Assembly (NCBI GenBank): GCA_017303505.1
Contig: JAFLCP010000014.1
Coordinates: 1 to 64,000 of the forward strand
Direction of reading: 5' to 3'
Origin: Planctomycetota bacterium
Lineage (GTDB): Bacteria > Planctomycetota > Planctomycetia > Pirellulales > Pirellulaceae
Length of the DNA stretch: 64,000 bases
The position numbers and the translations under genes are program-made. Numbering within the stretch: position 1 is the first letter of the stretch; each line of letters opens with the position of its first letter. Of this stretch, positions 37,047-46,700 are shown in pieces. The notes under the pieces were generated by a model. That model made no database searches. It was not told where the DNA came from and was given only the letters and a program-made list of their open reading frames with translations.

Positions 37047-37448
37047 TTATCTCCAGTTGCGATATGTAATCAGAACTTGCAAAACGGTGGCTATAGAAAC
37101 CCAAATGAAATAGGGAACCTGAGCCACCGCTAGCCATGGTTGATATTTCCAAATCGCGAACATCATCCACACAATGGTTCCCCATACCACCACAATATCG
37201 ACGGCTGCTAAGGGTAGGTTGCGCCACCCAAACTGAATGGGTGTAAAGATGAGATTCGCTATTAAGTTGATTGCGAAAGGAAGCACCACATACCACGGCA
37301 ATTCCCTCCTGGCCCCCTTCCAAAAGACGATGGCAAACGTAATCAGTATGACCGGGTACAAACATTGCCAAATAAAGCCGATCGTCGCCGGCTCAGGCGT
37401 CCAGGTTGGCTTATCGAGAGAGTCATACCATTGCTTCCAGCTCATCAC
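37047..37448 (-). CDS. TspO/MBR family membrane protein, short form
   Basis: 133 aa. TspO landmarks are clear: WYDSLDKPTWTPEPATIGFIW, QCLYPVILITFAIVF, INLIANLIFTPIQFGWRNLPLA and the terminal PYFIWVSIATVLQ. TspO proteins are tryptophan-rich and bind porphyrins or sterols in the membrane. Usual members have five helices and about 150-160 residues. Here the protein begins right before the WYDxLxKPxWTP loop, so helix 1 is missing. A stop codon six bases before the ATG excludes a longer N-terminus. Four helices remain. Confidence 0.85.
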   Translation of the reverse strand: MMSWKQWYDSLDKPTWTPEPATIGFIWQCLYPVILITFAIVFWKGARRELPWYVVLPFAINLIANLIFTPIQFGWRNLPLAAVDIVVVWGTIVWMMFAIWKYQPWLAVAQVPYFIWVSIATVLQVLITYRNWR

Positions 37449-37510
37449 TCACCAAACTTTCTAGCGATTCATCTCTCGGACTAAACCTCTGCCTCACGCG
37501 ACGCGGAGAC

Positions 37511-37969
37511 CTACGCAGACCTCACCCACCGCAGACGAGCTAGTTTCCTATGCCATTCAGGATGCTCGCGTTCCGATATCAGAGAAAACCCTTGCCGCTC
37601 ATAGAACCGCCAAGCCTTTTGATTTTCTTGAAACACCTCAACCTCGAGCGCGTAATGAGAACGTTGCACAAATTCCACTAAAGCTCGCCCGATTCCCAGA
37701 TTCTGAAAACGAGGCATTACAAACAATCCCCCCAGTTCCGCGCCAATCAATGAAGCGAAGCCCACGGTACGCTCTTCGATTTCACAGACCCAGGTCACCG
37801 CTGCAGGAAGATACTCGCTTTCGACAAGTTTCCGCTCCACGGGCCAGAAACTCTCCGGCATGAATGAGTAAACCTCTCGGGCGGAACTTTCCCAGACATC
37901 GAGAACATCCAACAAATCTCTAGGAGTATAGGGTCGAATCAAGTGGTTGATTAAGTCCGAGTGCAACAT
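37511..37969 (-). CDS. GNAT family N-acetyltransferase
   Basis: 152 aa from ATG 37969, or 163 aa from a GTG at 38002; neither has a good ribosome site. The acetyl-CoA fold is shown by LIRPYTPRDLLDVLDVWESS at the N-terminus, ELGGLFVMPRFQNLGIGRALVEF (strand 4 and the Q/RxxGxG/A pyrophosphate loop) and EVFQENQKAWRFYERQGFSLI (strand 5 and the FYERxGF helix). It probably acetylates a small amine or a protein N-terminus; the acceptor is unknown. It is 62 bp upstream of the TspO-like gene on the same strand. Confidence 0.88.
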   Translation of the reverse strand: MLHSDLINHLIRPYTPRDLLDVLDVWESSAREVYSFMPESFWPVERKLVESEYLPAAVTWVCEIEERTVGFASLIGAELGGLFVMPRFQNLGIGRALVEFVQRSHYALEVEVFQENQKAWRFYERQGFSLISEREHPEWHRKLARLRWVRSA

Positions 37970-38166
37970 GGTATTGTGTTCGATGGTAGATGATGAAAGC
38001 ACGTCTATTCAGTATACTAACCATCACACACTCTTTGAGCGTCTGAGCCTCCCGCTGTTTAAAAACGGGGCAAAAGCGTAGTTGCAAATTTACTGGGCAA
38101 AGGTGATACAGCCCATCGCTTGACTAACTTCTTGTAATTCACAACTCAATCAACTGGAACAAAAAT

Positions 38167-38739
38167 GTGAGTGATTCACTGTGGTTGGAAGCAACGCGCG
38201 AGACAATCGCCTCGTATCGTCGTTTGATCGACGGAGCGGTACAGCAGTTAACCGACGCTGAACTTCACCTTCGCCCGACCCCTGAAACTAACTCCGTTGC
38301 CATAATCCTGCGGCATTTAGGTGGCAATTTACGGAGTCGCTGGACGGACTTCCTTACGACCGATGGTGAGAAGCCCGACCGAAATCGCGACAATGAATTC
38401 AGCGATTGTGATGGAGATCGACAACAACTAATGGAGTGGTTTGATCAAGGCTGGAAAGCATTGGAAAATGCGATCGATGCTCTCGACCAGCACAACATCC
38501 ACCAAACCATTTATGTGCGGGGGGAACCCCATAGCATTCCCCAAGCCATTCTGCGATCGATAACACATCTAAGTTATCATGTGGGCCAGATACTGCTCAT
38601 TGCACGCACGGTTCACAACGGCCCATGGAGCTGGCTCAGTATTGCCCCTGGTCAATCTTCGCATCACAATCAACAGACGTGGGGAACTTCGGCAAGTCGG
38701 GCTGCTATGGGCGCAGCGAAACCGCCGAACCCAACTTGA
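38167..38739 (+). CDS. DinB-superfamily (DUF1572) protein
   Basis: 190 aa from GTG 38167 (the ATG two bases earlier runs at once into a stop). A four-helix DinB fold is suggested by TIASYRRLIDGAVQQLTDAEL, NSVAIILRHLGGNLRSRWTDFL and ITHLSYHVGQILLIAR; the histidines of RHLGG and HLSYHVGQ form the probable metal triad. Proteins of this superfamily include thiol transferases, but most are uncharacterised. The C-terminal 25 residues are polar and probably disordered. Confidence 0.75.
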   Translation: MSDSLWLEATRETIASYRRLIDGAVQQLTDAELHLRPTPETNSVAIILRHLGGNLRSRWTDFLTTDGEKPDRNRDNEFSDCDGDRQQLMEWFDQGWKALENAIDALDQHNIHQTIYVRGEPHSIPQAILRSITHLSYHVGQILLIARTVHNGPWSWLSIAPGQSSHHNQQTWGTSASRAAMGAAKPPNPT

Positions 38740-38803
38740 AAGACAAATAAACCACCAGAAGTTTTCTCTCCATCACGCGTTCAAGGATGAATTTGTTTCA
38801 CTC

Positions 38804-40078
38804 ATGCAAGCCAGCCAAGCTAACGCTAATCCGCCAGATCATGAGGCTCGTGACACGCCCCAAGTCACTAGCATCGCGAGACCACAATCGATTATTCGCG
38901 CGTGGACATTGCGTTTCATCGCTTTATCCATCGGCATCTGCACCGCACTGCTTTGCGCCGAAATAGGCTTAAGAATTCTTGGCATTAGCTATCCGCTACC
39001 GTATCAGACCGATCCATATTGCGGCACGAAACTACAATCCAATTTCACGGCCCACTTTATGAAAGAGGGAAGGGCTTGGGTCCAAACGACCCGCGATGGG
39101 CGTCGAGATCGTGAATATCCTCTCCAAAAAGCTCCCAATACATTTCGGATCGCCATCCTCGGCGATTCGTATGCTGAAGCCCTCCAAGTTGAACTCGAAG
39201 AAACATTTTGGACTGTGTTGCAAACAGAACTTGAAGAATGCGATTCATTGCAAAATAAAAAAATCGAAGTGCTAAATTTTGGGACATCAGGATTCGGTAC
39301 TGCACAAGAATTGCAAATGCTCGAACACTATGTGTGGGCTTATCAACCCGACTTGGTGTTGCTGGCTTTTTTGACAGGCAACGATATCAGCGACAACTCA
39401 AAGAAACTTTCAAGCAATCCTGTTCGCCCTTTCTATCAACTCGTCAACGATCAACTTGTGCTCGACGATTCATTCCTTCAGCACCCAACGTACTTGGCCG
39501 CCAACAGTCCGTGGGGTAAGACCAAAACAGCAGCCATCAATGGCTCAAGAAGCCTGCAGTTACTACGTGAAACTACCAATCGATGGCAAGCCCGCACGAA
39601 ACCCAGAACTTCAGAGGTTCAAGTCGAAGAGGGTTTGGATCCTATTTATGCCGCCCCGAAATCCAATGATTGGCAAGAGGCCTGGGCTGTGACCGAGAAA
39701 TTGTTGCAAAAGATGTCTAAAGAATGTGAACAACATCGATGTAAGTTCTGTGTTGTAACCCTCACCAATTCGCTCCAAGTGGAGCCGGATCGTCGTAAAC
39801 GTGAAAACGCACAACAGGCTAACGGCATAGAGCATTTGTTTTACCCCGATTTTCGCATTGCCGACTTAGGAAAACGCGAAGGTTTTTGCGTATTCAATTT
39901 GGCACCCTCCATGCAGGAATCGGCGGAACAAACGCAAACGTATTTTCACGGGTTTTCGAACACTAAATTTGGAACGGGACATTGGAACCGCGACGGTCAT
40001 CGCTTTGCGGGGCAATGGCTTGCCAAAGAACTCTGCCGTTTTTTGGACACAGTTGTCAACATCGCCCCGCCGCCTTGA
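38804..40078 (+). CDS. Membrane-anchored SGNH hydrolase
   Basis: 424 aa from ATG 38804; the frame opens further upstream but there it overlaps the preceding gene. A signal anchor lies at about residues 36-56 (FIALSIGICTALLCAEIGL). The SGNH/GDSL blocks are complete: AILGDSYAE (nucleophile Ser), NFGTSGFGTAQE (block II Gly), LAFLTGNDISDN (block III Asn) and HWNRDGHRFAGQWL (Asp-His pair). Enzymes of this fold remove or transfer acyl groups on lipids or polysaccharides. The active domain should face the periplasm. A methyltransferase gene follows 116 bp later. Confidence 0.82.
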   Translation: MQASQANANPPDHEARDTPQVTSIARPQSIIRAWTLRFIALSIGICTALLCAEIGLRILGISYPLPYQTDPYCGTKLQSNFTAHFMKEGRAWVQTTRDGRRDREYPLQKAPNTFRIAILGDSYAEALQVELEETFWTVLQTELEECDSLQNKKIEVLNFGTSGFGTAQELQMLEHYVWAYQPDLVLLAFLTGNDISDNSKKLSSNPVRPFYQLVNDQLVLDDSFLQHPTYLAANSPWGKTKTAAINGSRSLQLLRETTNRWQARTKPRTSEVQVEEGLDPIYAAPKSNDWQEAWAVTEKLLQKMSKECEQHRCKFCVVTLTNSLQVEPDRRKRENAQQANGIEHLFYPDFRIADLGKREGFCVFNLAPSMQESAEQTQTYFHGFSNTKFGTGHWNRDGHRFAGQWLAKELCRFLDTVVNIAPPP

Positions 40079-40194
40079 GAAAATCGCGAACTAACCACCG
40101 CTCTCCCTTCGAAATCGGACTTGGGGCAACTTGGAGAATGAGTTAGACTGACCGATCGTCGCTCATCTGATAGGCAACCGGAAGGAATCTGGTT

Positions 40195-41034
40195 ATGGAA
40201 ATCGTCTGCCCCATCCTCGCACGCCCCACATCTGGATTCGAAATCGTAATGCGACGAGATCAGTGGGAGCTTGTACGCTGCCGGGAAACCGGTTTTGTAT
40301 TTCTTTCCAATCCACCAGTTTACAATCAACTCAAGAGCGAGTTCGCCTGGGAAAAAACCTACGAGGCTGAACGCAAACGACGTCAAGAAAGCGAACCGAC
40401 GGTTCACGCGGCGTCGCAACTCGCCAAAAAACTCAAATACAGAATCAACCCTCGACGGAATCGTATCGCCGACATGGCGTTGCGGTTTTCCGCCTCCAAC
40501 GCCAACGAACCGATTCGCCTTTTGGACATCGGTTGCGGTAGTGGCCGATTGATGTTGGAACTCTGCCAACGCTTCGAACGACGAGGAGCAACAGCGGTCC
40601 CATTCGGTATCGAAGTATCCGAGCAATTGGCCGTAGAATCTTCGGAAATTGTCTCTCCTCTCGGCGGCGCCATTGTCAAAAACCATGCCGTTGGAGGTTG
40701 TCGCCATCTGAAGGGGCAGGGACAAAAGTTCGACTTGGTCATGATGTCATGCTTCTTGGAACATGAAGCTCAACCTTTGGAATTGCTCCGTTCGCTACAT
40801 GCTTTGCTAGCAAAGAATGGCTCAATTGTGATCAAGGTCCCCAACTATGCTTGCTGGAATCGGCACATACGGGGAGCAAGGTGGTGTGGGTATCGATTCC
40901 CCGATCACGTCAATTATTTCACTCCAAGAACGCTGAGAATGTTGGCGCAGGGAGCTGGATTTTCTAGGTTTCATCAGTCGTGGTTCGATCGGAACCCAGT
41001 GAACGATAATATGTATTGCGTCTTGCAAAAATAG
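40195..41034 (+). CDS. Class I SAM-dependent methyltransferase
   Basis: 279 aa, ATG preceded by GGAAGGA. The N-terminal 50 residues look like a decayed zinc ribbon (IVCPILARP, LVRCRETGFVFLSNPP) of the kind seen before many Methyltransf_23 domains. The SAM-binding loop is LLDIGCGSGRLMLELCQRF at about residue 105; the post-motif strand is KFDLVMMSCFLEH, followed by LLAKNGSIVIKVPN. The end (CGYRFPDHVNYFTPRTLRMLAQGAGF) matches the same family, which methylates sugars or lipids in surface polysaccharide pathways. The substrate is not known. Confidence 0.85.
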   Translation: MEIVCPILARPTSGFEIVMRRDQWELVRCRETGFVFLSNPPVYNQLKSEFAWEKTYEAERKRRQESEPTVHAASQLAKKLKYRINPRRNRIADMALRFSASNANEPIRLLDIGCGSGRLMLELCQRFERRGATAVPFGIEVSEQLAVESSEIVSPLGGAIVKNHAVGGCRHLKGQGQKFDLVMMSCFLEHEAQPLELLRSLHALLAKNGSIVIKVPNYACWNRHIRGARWCGYRFPDHVNYFTPRTLRMLAQGAGFSRFHQSWFDRNPVNDNMYCVLQK

Positions 41035-41162
41035 TCCCGCACAAAACTATTCTTTTGTCTATCTATCGTTTTAGCTAGCGGACCCGTATACACTATTTGG
41101 CTGCTCGTCCCATCATCGGGGACGCAACTCGTCTGGGTCAGTCAAAGTTAGGAGGGTGGCTA

Positions 41163-42128
41163 ATGAGTCGGGTCTCTTCCACAGGAATGGAACGCGAAGT
41201 CCAAGATGTCTTACGTCGCTTGCGCAAGATGGAAAAGACAGCCGAATACTGGCTGCAACAACGCCATCGCGAGGGGGCCAATGACGAGAACATGCAAGCG
41301 CTGTGGACGAGTTTAGGTGGCCTCACACAATGCCTTGATACGATCTATTCGTTTCAGCCGTTGCTGCACAAGGCATTGGAAAGTGGCGATGCGGCATGCC
41401 GCTGCCATGCGGCTGCACTCCTAGTTCGTATGGGCGTCACCGTTAAACCCCAAACGTTGCTCGCGATTCTCGAAGAGAGTTTTTCGTCGAGTGATTTGCA
41501 GAGCCGTCGCAATGCGGCCCGCATGATGTATGAGTTGCGATCTAAAGGCTTGCCTGTACTGAGTCGAGCCTTAACCGACAAGGACGAGCACGTACGCAAC
41601 TGGGGCTTGAAGCTGGTTCAAGCACTTGGCAAAGAAGCGATGCCCGCTTTGCCAGCTCTGATCGAACTGGTGCGTGTAGCATCGCAAACGTCCGGAGCTG
41701 ATATACCTAACATTCAACTACGAGCTGACGCCTGCGATTTGATCGCGGAATGGGGCACAGCGGCAGCCAGTGCGGCTAAGGTGTTGCTGACTGTCAGTGA
41801 AGAGCGATTTGATGGCGAAGACAATCGCTATCTTCGCTTGCGTGCAGTTCGGGCGCTGCATGCGGTCGCGAGCAATCCCAAACAAGTCATCAAAGTTGCT
41901 CTCGAAATTTTGGAAGCGCGGCCCGCGATCATTCAAGTTGACGAAAACGGAGTCCCTGTTGACGATGGCAGCTATTGGCCACGAGTATGGGCCTGCGACT
42001 TGATCGGCGAACTAGAGGCTGAGGGGGCCTCAGCGATCCCCAAACTCGAAAAGCTACTCAAGGAAGAAGAAAACGCTACCGTCCGCGAAGCTGCAGAAGA
42101 AGCGTTGCGCAAGATCACTGCTTCCTAA
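41163..42128 (+). CDS. HEAT-repeat protein
   Basis: 321 aa from ATG 41163, chosen because AGGAGGG lies six bases upstream. Repeated helical pairs of the HEAT/PBS type run through most of the protein: CRCHAAALLVRMGVTV, SRRNAARMMYELRSKG, HVRNWGLKLVQALGKEAMPALPALIELV, LRADACDLIAEWGTAA and VREAAEEALRKI. HEAT proteins are scaffolds for protein-protein contacts. No enzymatic motif or signal peptide is seen. Confidence 0.82.
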   Translation: MSRVSSTGMEREVQDVLRRLRKMEKTAEYWLQQRHREGANDENMQALWTSLGGLTQCLDTIYSFQPLLHKALESGDAACRCHAAALLVRMGVTVKPQTLLAILEESFSSSDLQSRRNAARMMYELRSKGLPVLSRALTDKDEHVRNWGLKLVQALGKEAMPALPALIELVRVASQTSGADIPNIQLRADACDLIAEWGTAAASAAKVLLTVSEERFDGEDNRYLRLRAVRALHAVASNPKQVIKVALEILEARPAIIQVDENGVPVDDGSYWPRVWACDLIGELEAEGASAIPKLEKLLKEEENATVREAAEEALRKITAS

Positions 42129-42141
42129 AGACATAACACTC

Positions 42142-42178
42142 CGTTGCCTCGTTTCCTTCCTCTGGAAACGAGGCAACG
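42142..42178. terminator. Bidirectional terminator between convergent genes
   Basis: A perfect 15-bp stem: CGTTGCCTCGTTTCC at 42142-42156 with GGAAACGAGGCAACG at 42164-42178, loop of seven bases. It fills the gap between two convergent genes. Neither side has a good T-run, so it may rely on Rho or act as a 3'-end stabiliser. Confidence 0.6.
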
Positions 42179-42185
42179 CTCTTCA

Positions 42186-43664
42186 TCAGCTCAAAATCGC
42201 TTTTACTACATTCCCGTGCACGTCCGTTAGGCGATAGTCACGCCCCTGGAATCGATACGTCAAGCGCGTGTGATCGAAACCAAGTTGATGCAAGATCGTG
42301 GCTTGCAAGTCGTGCACATGAACTTTATTTTCAGCCACTGAAAAGCCGAGTTCATCGGTCTCTCCGTAGGTCATACCGCCGCGAACGCCACCTCCGGCCA
42401 TAAACATGCAGTAACAGTCAGGGTAATGATCTCGACCGAGCACACTGCCGGCAGCGGTGCGGCCTTCACGGAATGGGGTACGACCGAATTCTCCACCCCA
42501 AACAATCAATGTCTCATCGAGCAATCCACGTTGGCGTAGATCTTTGATCAAAGCGGCGACCGGCTTATCCATAGTCGCACATTTGTTCGTGAGTCCGTCA
42601 CGAATGTCTTCGCCAGGCCCGGTTCCGTGGAAGTCCCAGCCCCAATCGAACAATTGCACATAACGAACTCCCTGCTCAACCAAGCGTCGAGCCAATAGAC
42701 AATTATTGGCCAAACTTGAAGCCCCAGGTTTAGCGCCATATTGCTCGAGTACTTCAGCAGGTTCACGTGAGATGTCCATTACTTCTGGGACCGACATCTG
42801 CATACGAAAAGCAAGTTCATACTGCGCAATACGAGTGGCTGTCTCTGGATGTCCCATCTCTGCCGCTTGCTTCTGGTTCAATTCACCAATCGCGTCCAAA
42901 GTGAGCCGACGCATATCTCGACTCATCCCAGGCGGGTCGGTTACATACAGCACTGGATCACCTTGCGAGCGACATTGTACGCCTTGATATACACTCGGTA
43001 AGAAACCGCTACCAAAGGAGTTCTTGCCACCGTTGGGTTGCACGCCACTTGAAATCAATACGACAAAGCCTGGCAGATTTTCATTCTCTGATCCGAGCCC
43101 ATACGTTACCCATGAACCGAGCGACGGACGTCCCGAACGCGCAGAACCTGTATACAACAACAACTCGGCGGGAGCATGATTGAATTGCTCGGTGAACATC
43201 GACTTGATCAAACAGATCTCATCAGCTACCCCATGGAAATTGGGAATCGCATCGCTCATCCAAGTTCCATTAGGACCATGTTGCGAAAATTTTCTCGGCG
43301 TGCCCAATAACTTAGGAACACCCGATGTAAATGCAAACCTGCGTCCCTTCAAAAAAGAATCCGGACAGTCTTGCCCAGTCCGAGCCACTAACTCCGGCTT
43401 GTAATCAAACAAATCCAAATGTGGAGGTGAGCCTGTGCAATGGATGTAGATTACGCGTTTCGCTTTAGCGGCAAAGGGTGGTACCTTCGGTGCGAGTGGA
43501 TTCACGACACCGTTGGAGTCCGAAGGTGTTTCGGCTCGACTTTCTTGTTGCAACATTGAGGTGAGGGCTAGGGCCCCTAAACCACCCGATGCATACTTCA
43601 AAAAATGTCGGCGGGTTTGCCAAGCAATTCGTTCGACGCGTGGATCATTCGATGCTGGTTTCAT
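42186..43664 (-). CDS. DUF1501 family exported protein
   Basis: 492 aa with a twin-arginine signal (TRRHFLKYASGGLGALALTSML). The DUF1501 features are AKRVIYIHCTGSPPHLDLFDYKP, the GPNGTWMSDAIPNFHGVADEICLIKSM segment, LIVWGGEFGRTPF and RDHYPDCYCMFMAGGGVRGG, ending in HDLQATILHQLGFDH. The fold is related to alkaline phosphatase/sulfatase-type enzymes, yet the activity is not known. It follows the PSCyt1/DUF1549/DUF1553 gene by 103 bp; the two are standard partners in planctomycetes. Confidence 0.92.
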   Translation of the reverse strand: MKPASNDPRVERIAWQTRRHFLKYASGGLGALALTSMLQQESRAETPSDSNGVVNPLAPKVPPFAAKAKRVIYIHCTGSPPHLDLFDYKPELVARTGQDCPDSFLKGRRFAFTSGVPKLLGTPRKFSQHGPNGTWMSDAIPNFHGVADEICLIKSMFTEQFNHAPAELLLYTGSARSGRPSLGSWVTYGLGSENENLPGFVVLISSGVQPNGGKNSFGSGFLPSVYQGVQCRSQGDPVLYVTDPPGMSRDMRRLTLDAIGELNQKQAAEMGHPETATRIAQYELAFRMQMSVPEVMDISREPAEVLEQYGAKPGASSLANNCLLARRLVEQGVRYVQLFDWGWDFHGTGPGEDIRDGLTNKCATMDKPVAALIKDLRQRGLLDETLIVWGGEFGRTPFREGRTAAGSVLGRDHYPDCYCMFMAGGGVRGGMTYGETDELGFSVAENKVHVHDLQATILHQLGFDHTRLTYRFQGRDYRLTDVHGNVVKAILS

Positions 43665-43767
43665 TCGTATCCCCGATCATTTCTGTCCGAGTTGGACCTG
43701 TTTTGTATTTCAAGTTTGTTGCGTTGGCACATACGGATAAACAGTCAAGAATTTCACGACAGCCGAA

Positions 43768-46700
43768 TCAACGACGCATCAAAAATTCATCCAAGTTAAA
43801 AATGGAATTCGCGACCACAGTCCAGGCTGCAAGCTCCGATATATCGACGCCTTCGGGCGCTGGTCCAATTGGATCCGTTGCCAATTTTTTCGCTTCATCA
43901 GGTTGCGACTTGAGAACTTCGAGAGCTTTATCGTACAGTCGTTTGAGCACACTCACTTCGTCGGCTGTCACGGGGCGTGAAAGGGCTCGCGATAGAGCAA
44001 ACTCGAGTCGTTCTTCTAATGTCTTGCCATTCTTCAACGCTAATCGACCGTAGGCTTGTGCCGCTTCGATGTAAACTGGATCGTTGAGAGTGACCAAGGC
44101 TTGCAGGGGCGTATTGGTTCGCACACGGCGCAAGGTGCAGACCTCGCGATTCGGTGCATCAAAAGTACTCATGGATGGATAAGGATTGGAGCGGCGCCAG
44201 GTGGTATAGATGCCTCGGCGATAACGATCATCTCCACCGCTGGTTTGCCAGTCGGTGCTCGAGCCAAATGCTGCGTTAAGTCCTAATGAGGGTTGTGGCG
44301 GCTTGACCGGTGGCCCGAACATTTTGTGACTCAACAGACCCGCTACGGCCAAGGCTTGATCTCGAATTGTTTCGGCAGGAAGTCGGAATCTTGGTCCTCG
44401 GGCAAGCAATCGATTTTCTGGATCGAGTTGCGCCAATTCGCGGCTAACCTTGGAACTTTGGCGATACGTTGCGCTCATCAACAATGTCTTGAGGAGCTTT
44501 TTCATATCCCAACCGTTGTCCATAAAATCGACGGCGAGCCAATCGAGAAGTTCTGGATGCGTAGGCAGATCACCTTGCGACCCAAATTCTTCGGCCGTTG
44601 CCACAAGGCCCGTGCCAAAGAGTTGCTCCCAATAGCGATTCACCGTCACGCGTGCAGTCAATGGATTATCGCGAGATACTAACCAACGAGCCAATCCCAA
44701 TCGATCATTTACTTTCTCGCCTGTGACTTGAAATACAGCAGGAATACCCGACTGTACTTCTTCACCTAGGTCCATGTAGTTACCGCGATTATGGACTTTG
44801 GTAACTCGTAAACTATTGGCCGCCAACTCTTTCATGACTGGGACCGTTGTCGTTGGCTTTAGAGAATTTAATTCTTGGCGACGCTCAGCTAATCGTTTTC
44901 GAACAGGTTCCAATTCAGTAGCAATTGTGCGGTAGTAGCCCGCTAGCTGATCTTTTTGTTGGCCAGTTCTCTCGCTTTCGGTAATCAAGAGTATTCGTTG
45001 AATGTCCGCTGGAATTGCGGCCCATTTTGTGATCTCGGTTTCGCTTGTGACGTGAACGCGAAACTTGCCCAAGATGTGTTGTGTATGGGGCGATTGCTGA
45101 ACCAAACGAATACGCAATCGGCTTCCGGGTCCCACTTTCACCGGCTGGTTGGCAACCAATGTCAATTGATGATCTCGCCCCGCAGCTCCACCGACAGCCC
45201 AACCTTTTTTGAGATCGATTTTCGCTGTCACCAAATTGCTCGCTTCGAATCCATCTTGATTGAAGTCAGCGAACGCTGTGGCAAAGCGAATGAGTTGCGT
45301 CCCATCGAGACTCCAGGCAACCTCTGGGTGGCTCGTATCCTCGATTTTGCTCTCCCACACTACTTGCTTTTGTTCATCAAGAACTTTGACAACAGCCCCC
45401 TTAAGGCGTTCCATGATTCCAGCCCCACCGTCGGTTCGATTCCAAACGGAGACTCGTTCGATTGGCACGTTCGTTTTCAGGTCGACTTCCCACCATGGAT
45501 CGGTACTATCGGCCTTCGAATGTGTCACAGACTTGGATTGAAAATATTGACCATCGGTGTTGCCATCGATTGCGAGCTTAGCATCGCCACCAAAATCTGT
45601 ACTGCTTTGACTGGCCTCGCCTTTCGTGGCGATGTTAGCACCATTGGAAAACACTTCAACTTCCGCCACAGACAGGATTCGATTTGAGCCAGGATTTTCA
45701 ACGCGAACATAGCGTCCCATTAGTTTGGATCCGGCCGGTGGGATTATGGTCGCTTGAACTTCACTCAACACAAAATTCCCACCGCTCCAACCTGGGCCAT
45801 TACCGGGTAAGGCTGAATCGGCAAGGGCTTCAACTTGCAAGGCAACCACCGAAGCACTTTCAGATTGAGCCAGCGATGACAGATCCAATTCGATCTCAAA
45901 GTTATCTTTGGCTGCGCCGACGGTGCTACGAACGATGGACGCCTCTGTGTCGATCTTCAGATCGACTCCGCCTTCACTCTTGGCAGACAGAACTTTGGGC
46001 GTTTGCCACTTCGGTTGACGAGGTAGAGTGGCTTCCCAATCTTTGAGAGTTTGCCAAAGTTCGGGTGTCATGGTATCGAGGATTTTTTGATCTTCGGCGA
46101 CCGATTGTTGCAATGCCTGACGTTTCTGAATTTGTTCATCAGCCCAAATTTCAACCAAGGGAGATTCGTCGCCTCGATCTGCATCTTCAGAATTATTGAA
46201 GATGGCAAACGACTGATAGAATTCCTTCTGGCTAAGTGGATCGTACTTATGAGTATGGCATTGAGCACAAGCCATGGTGGTCCCCATCCATACGGCGTAG
46301 GTGGTGTTGACACGGTCTACGACAGCCACATTGCGAAACTCTTCGTCGTTGGTTCCACCTTCATTGTTGGTAAGCGTGTTGCGATGAAAGGCTGTTGCGA
46401 CACGTTGATCTGGAGTTGCATCGGGCAATAAGTCACCAGCGATTTGTTCAATGGTGAATTGATTGAATGGCAAGTTCTGATTGAATGCCTTAATCACATA
46501 ATCGCGATAAGCCCAAATAGTTCGCGGCGGATCATCTGCGTAGCCAGCGGAATCAGCGTATCGCGCGAGGTCGAGCCACATTCGCGCCCAGTGTTCCCCG
46601 TAAGCGTCTTTCGCCAAGAAACGATCGACCATTTTCTCGTAAGCGTTAGCCGACTTGTCGTTAACGAACTCGGCCACTTCTTCTGAGGTTGGAGGTAAAC

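Noticed and set aside
41030-41056. Terminator after the methyltransferase gene
   Set aside because: Only a six-pair A/T-rich stem (AATAGT/ACTATT) with a ten-base loop before four T's; too weak to call.
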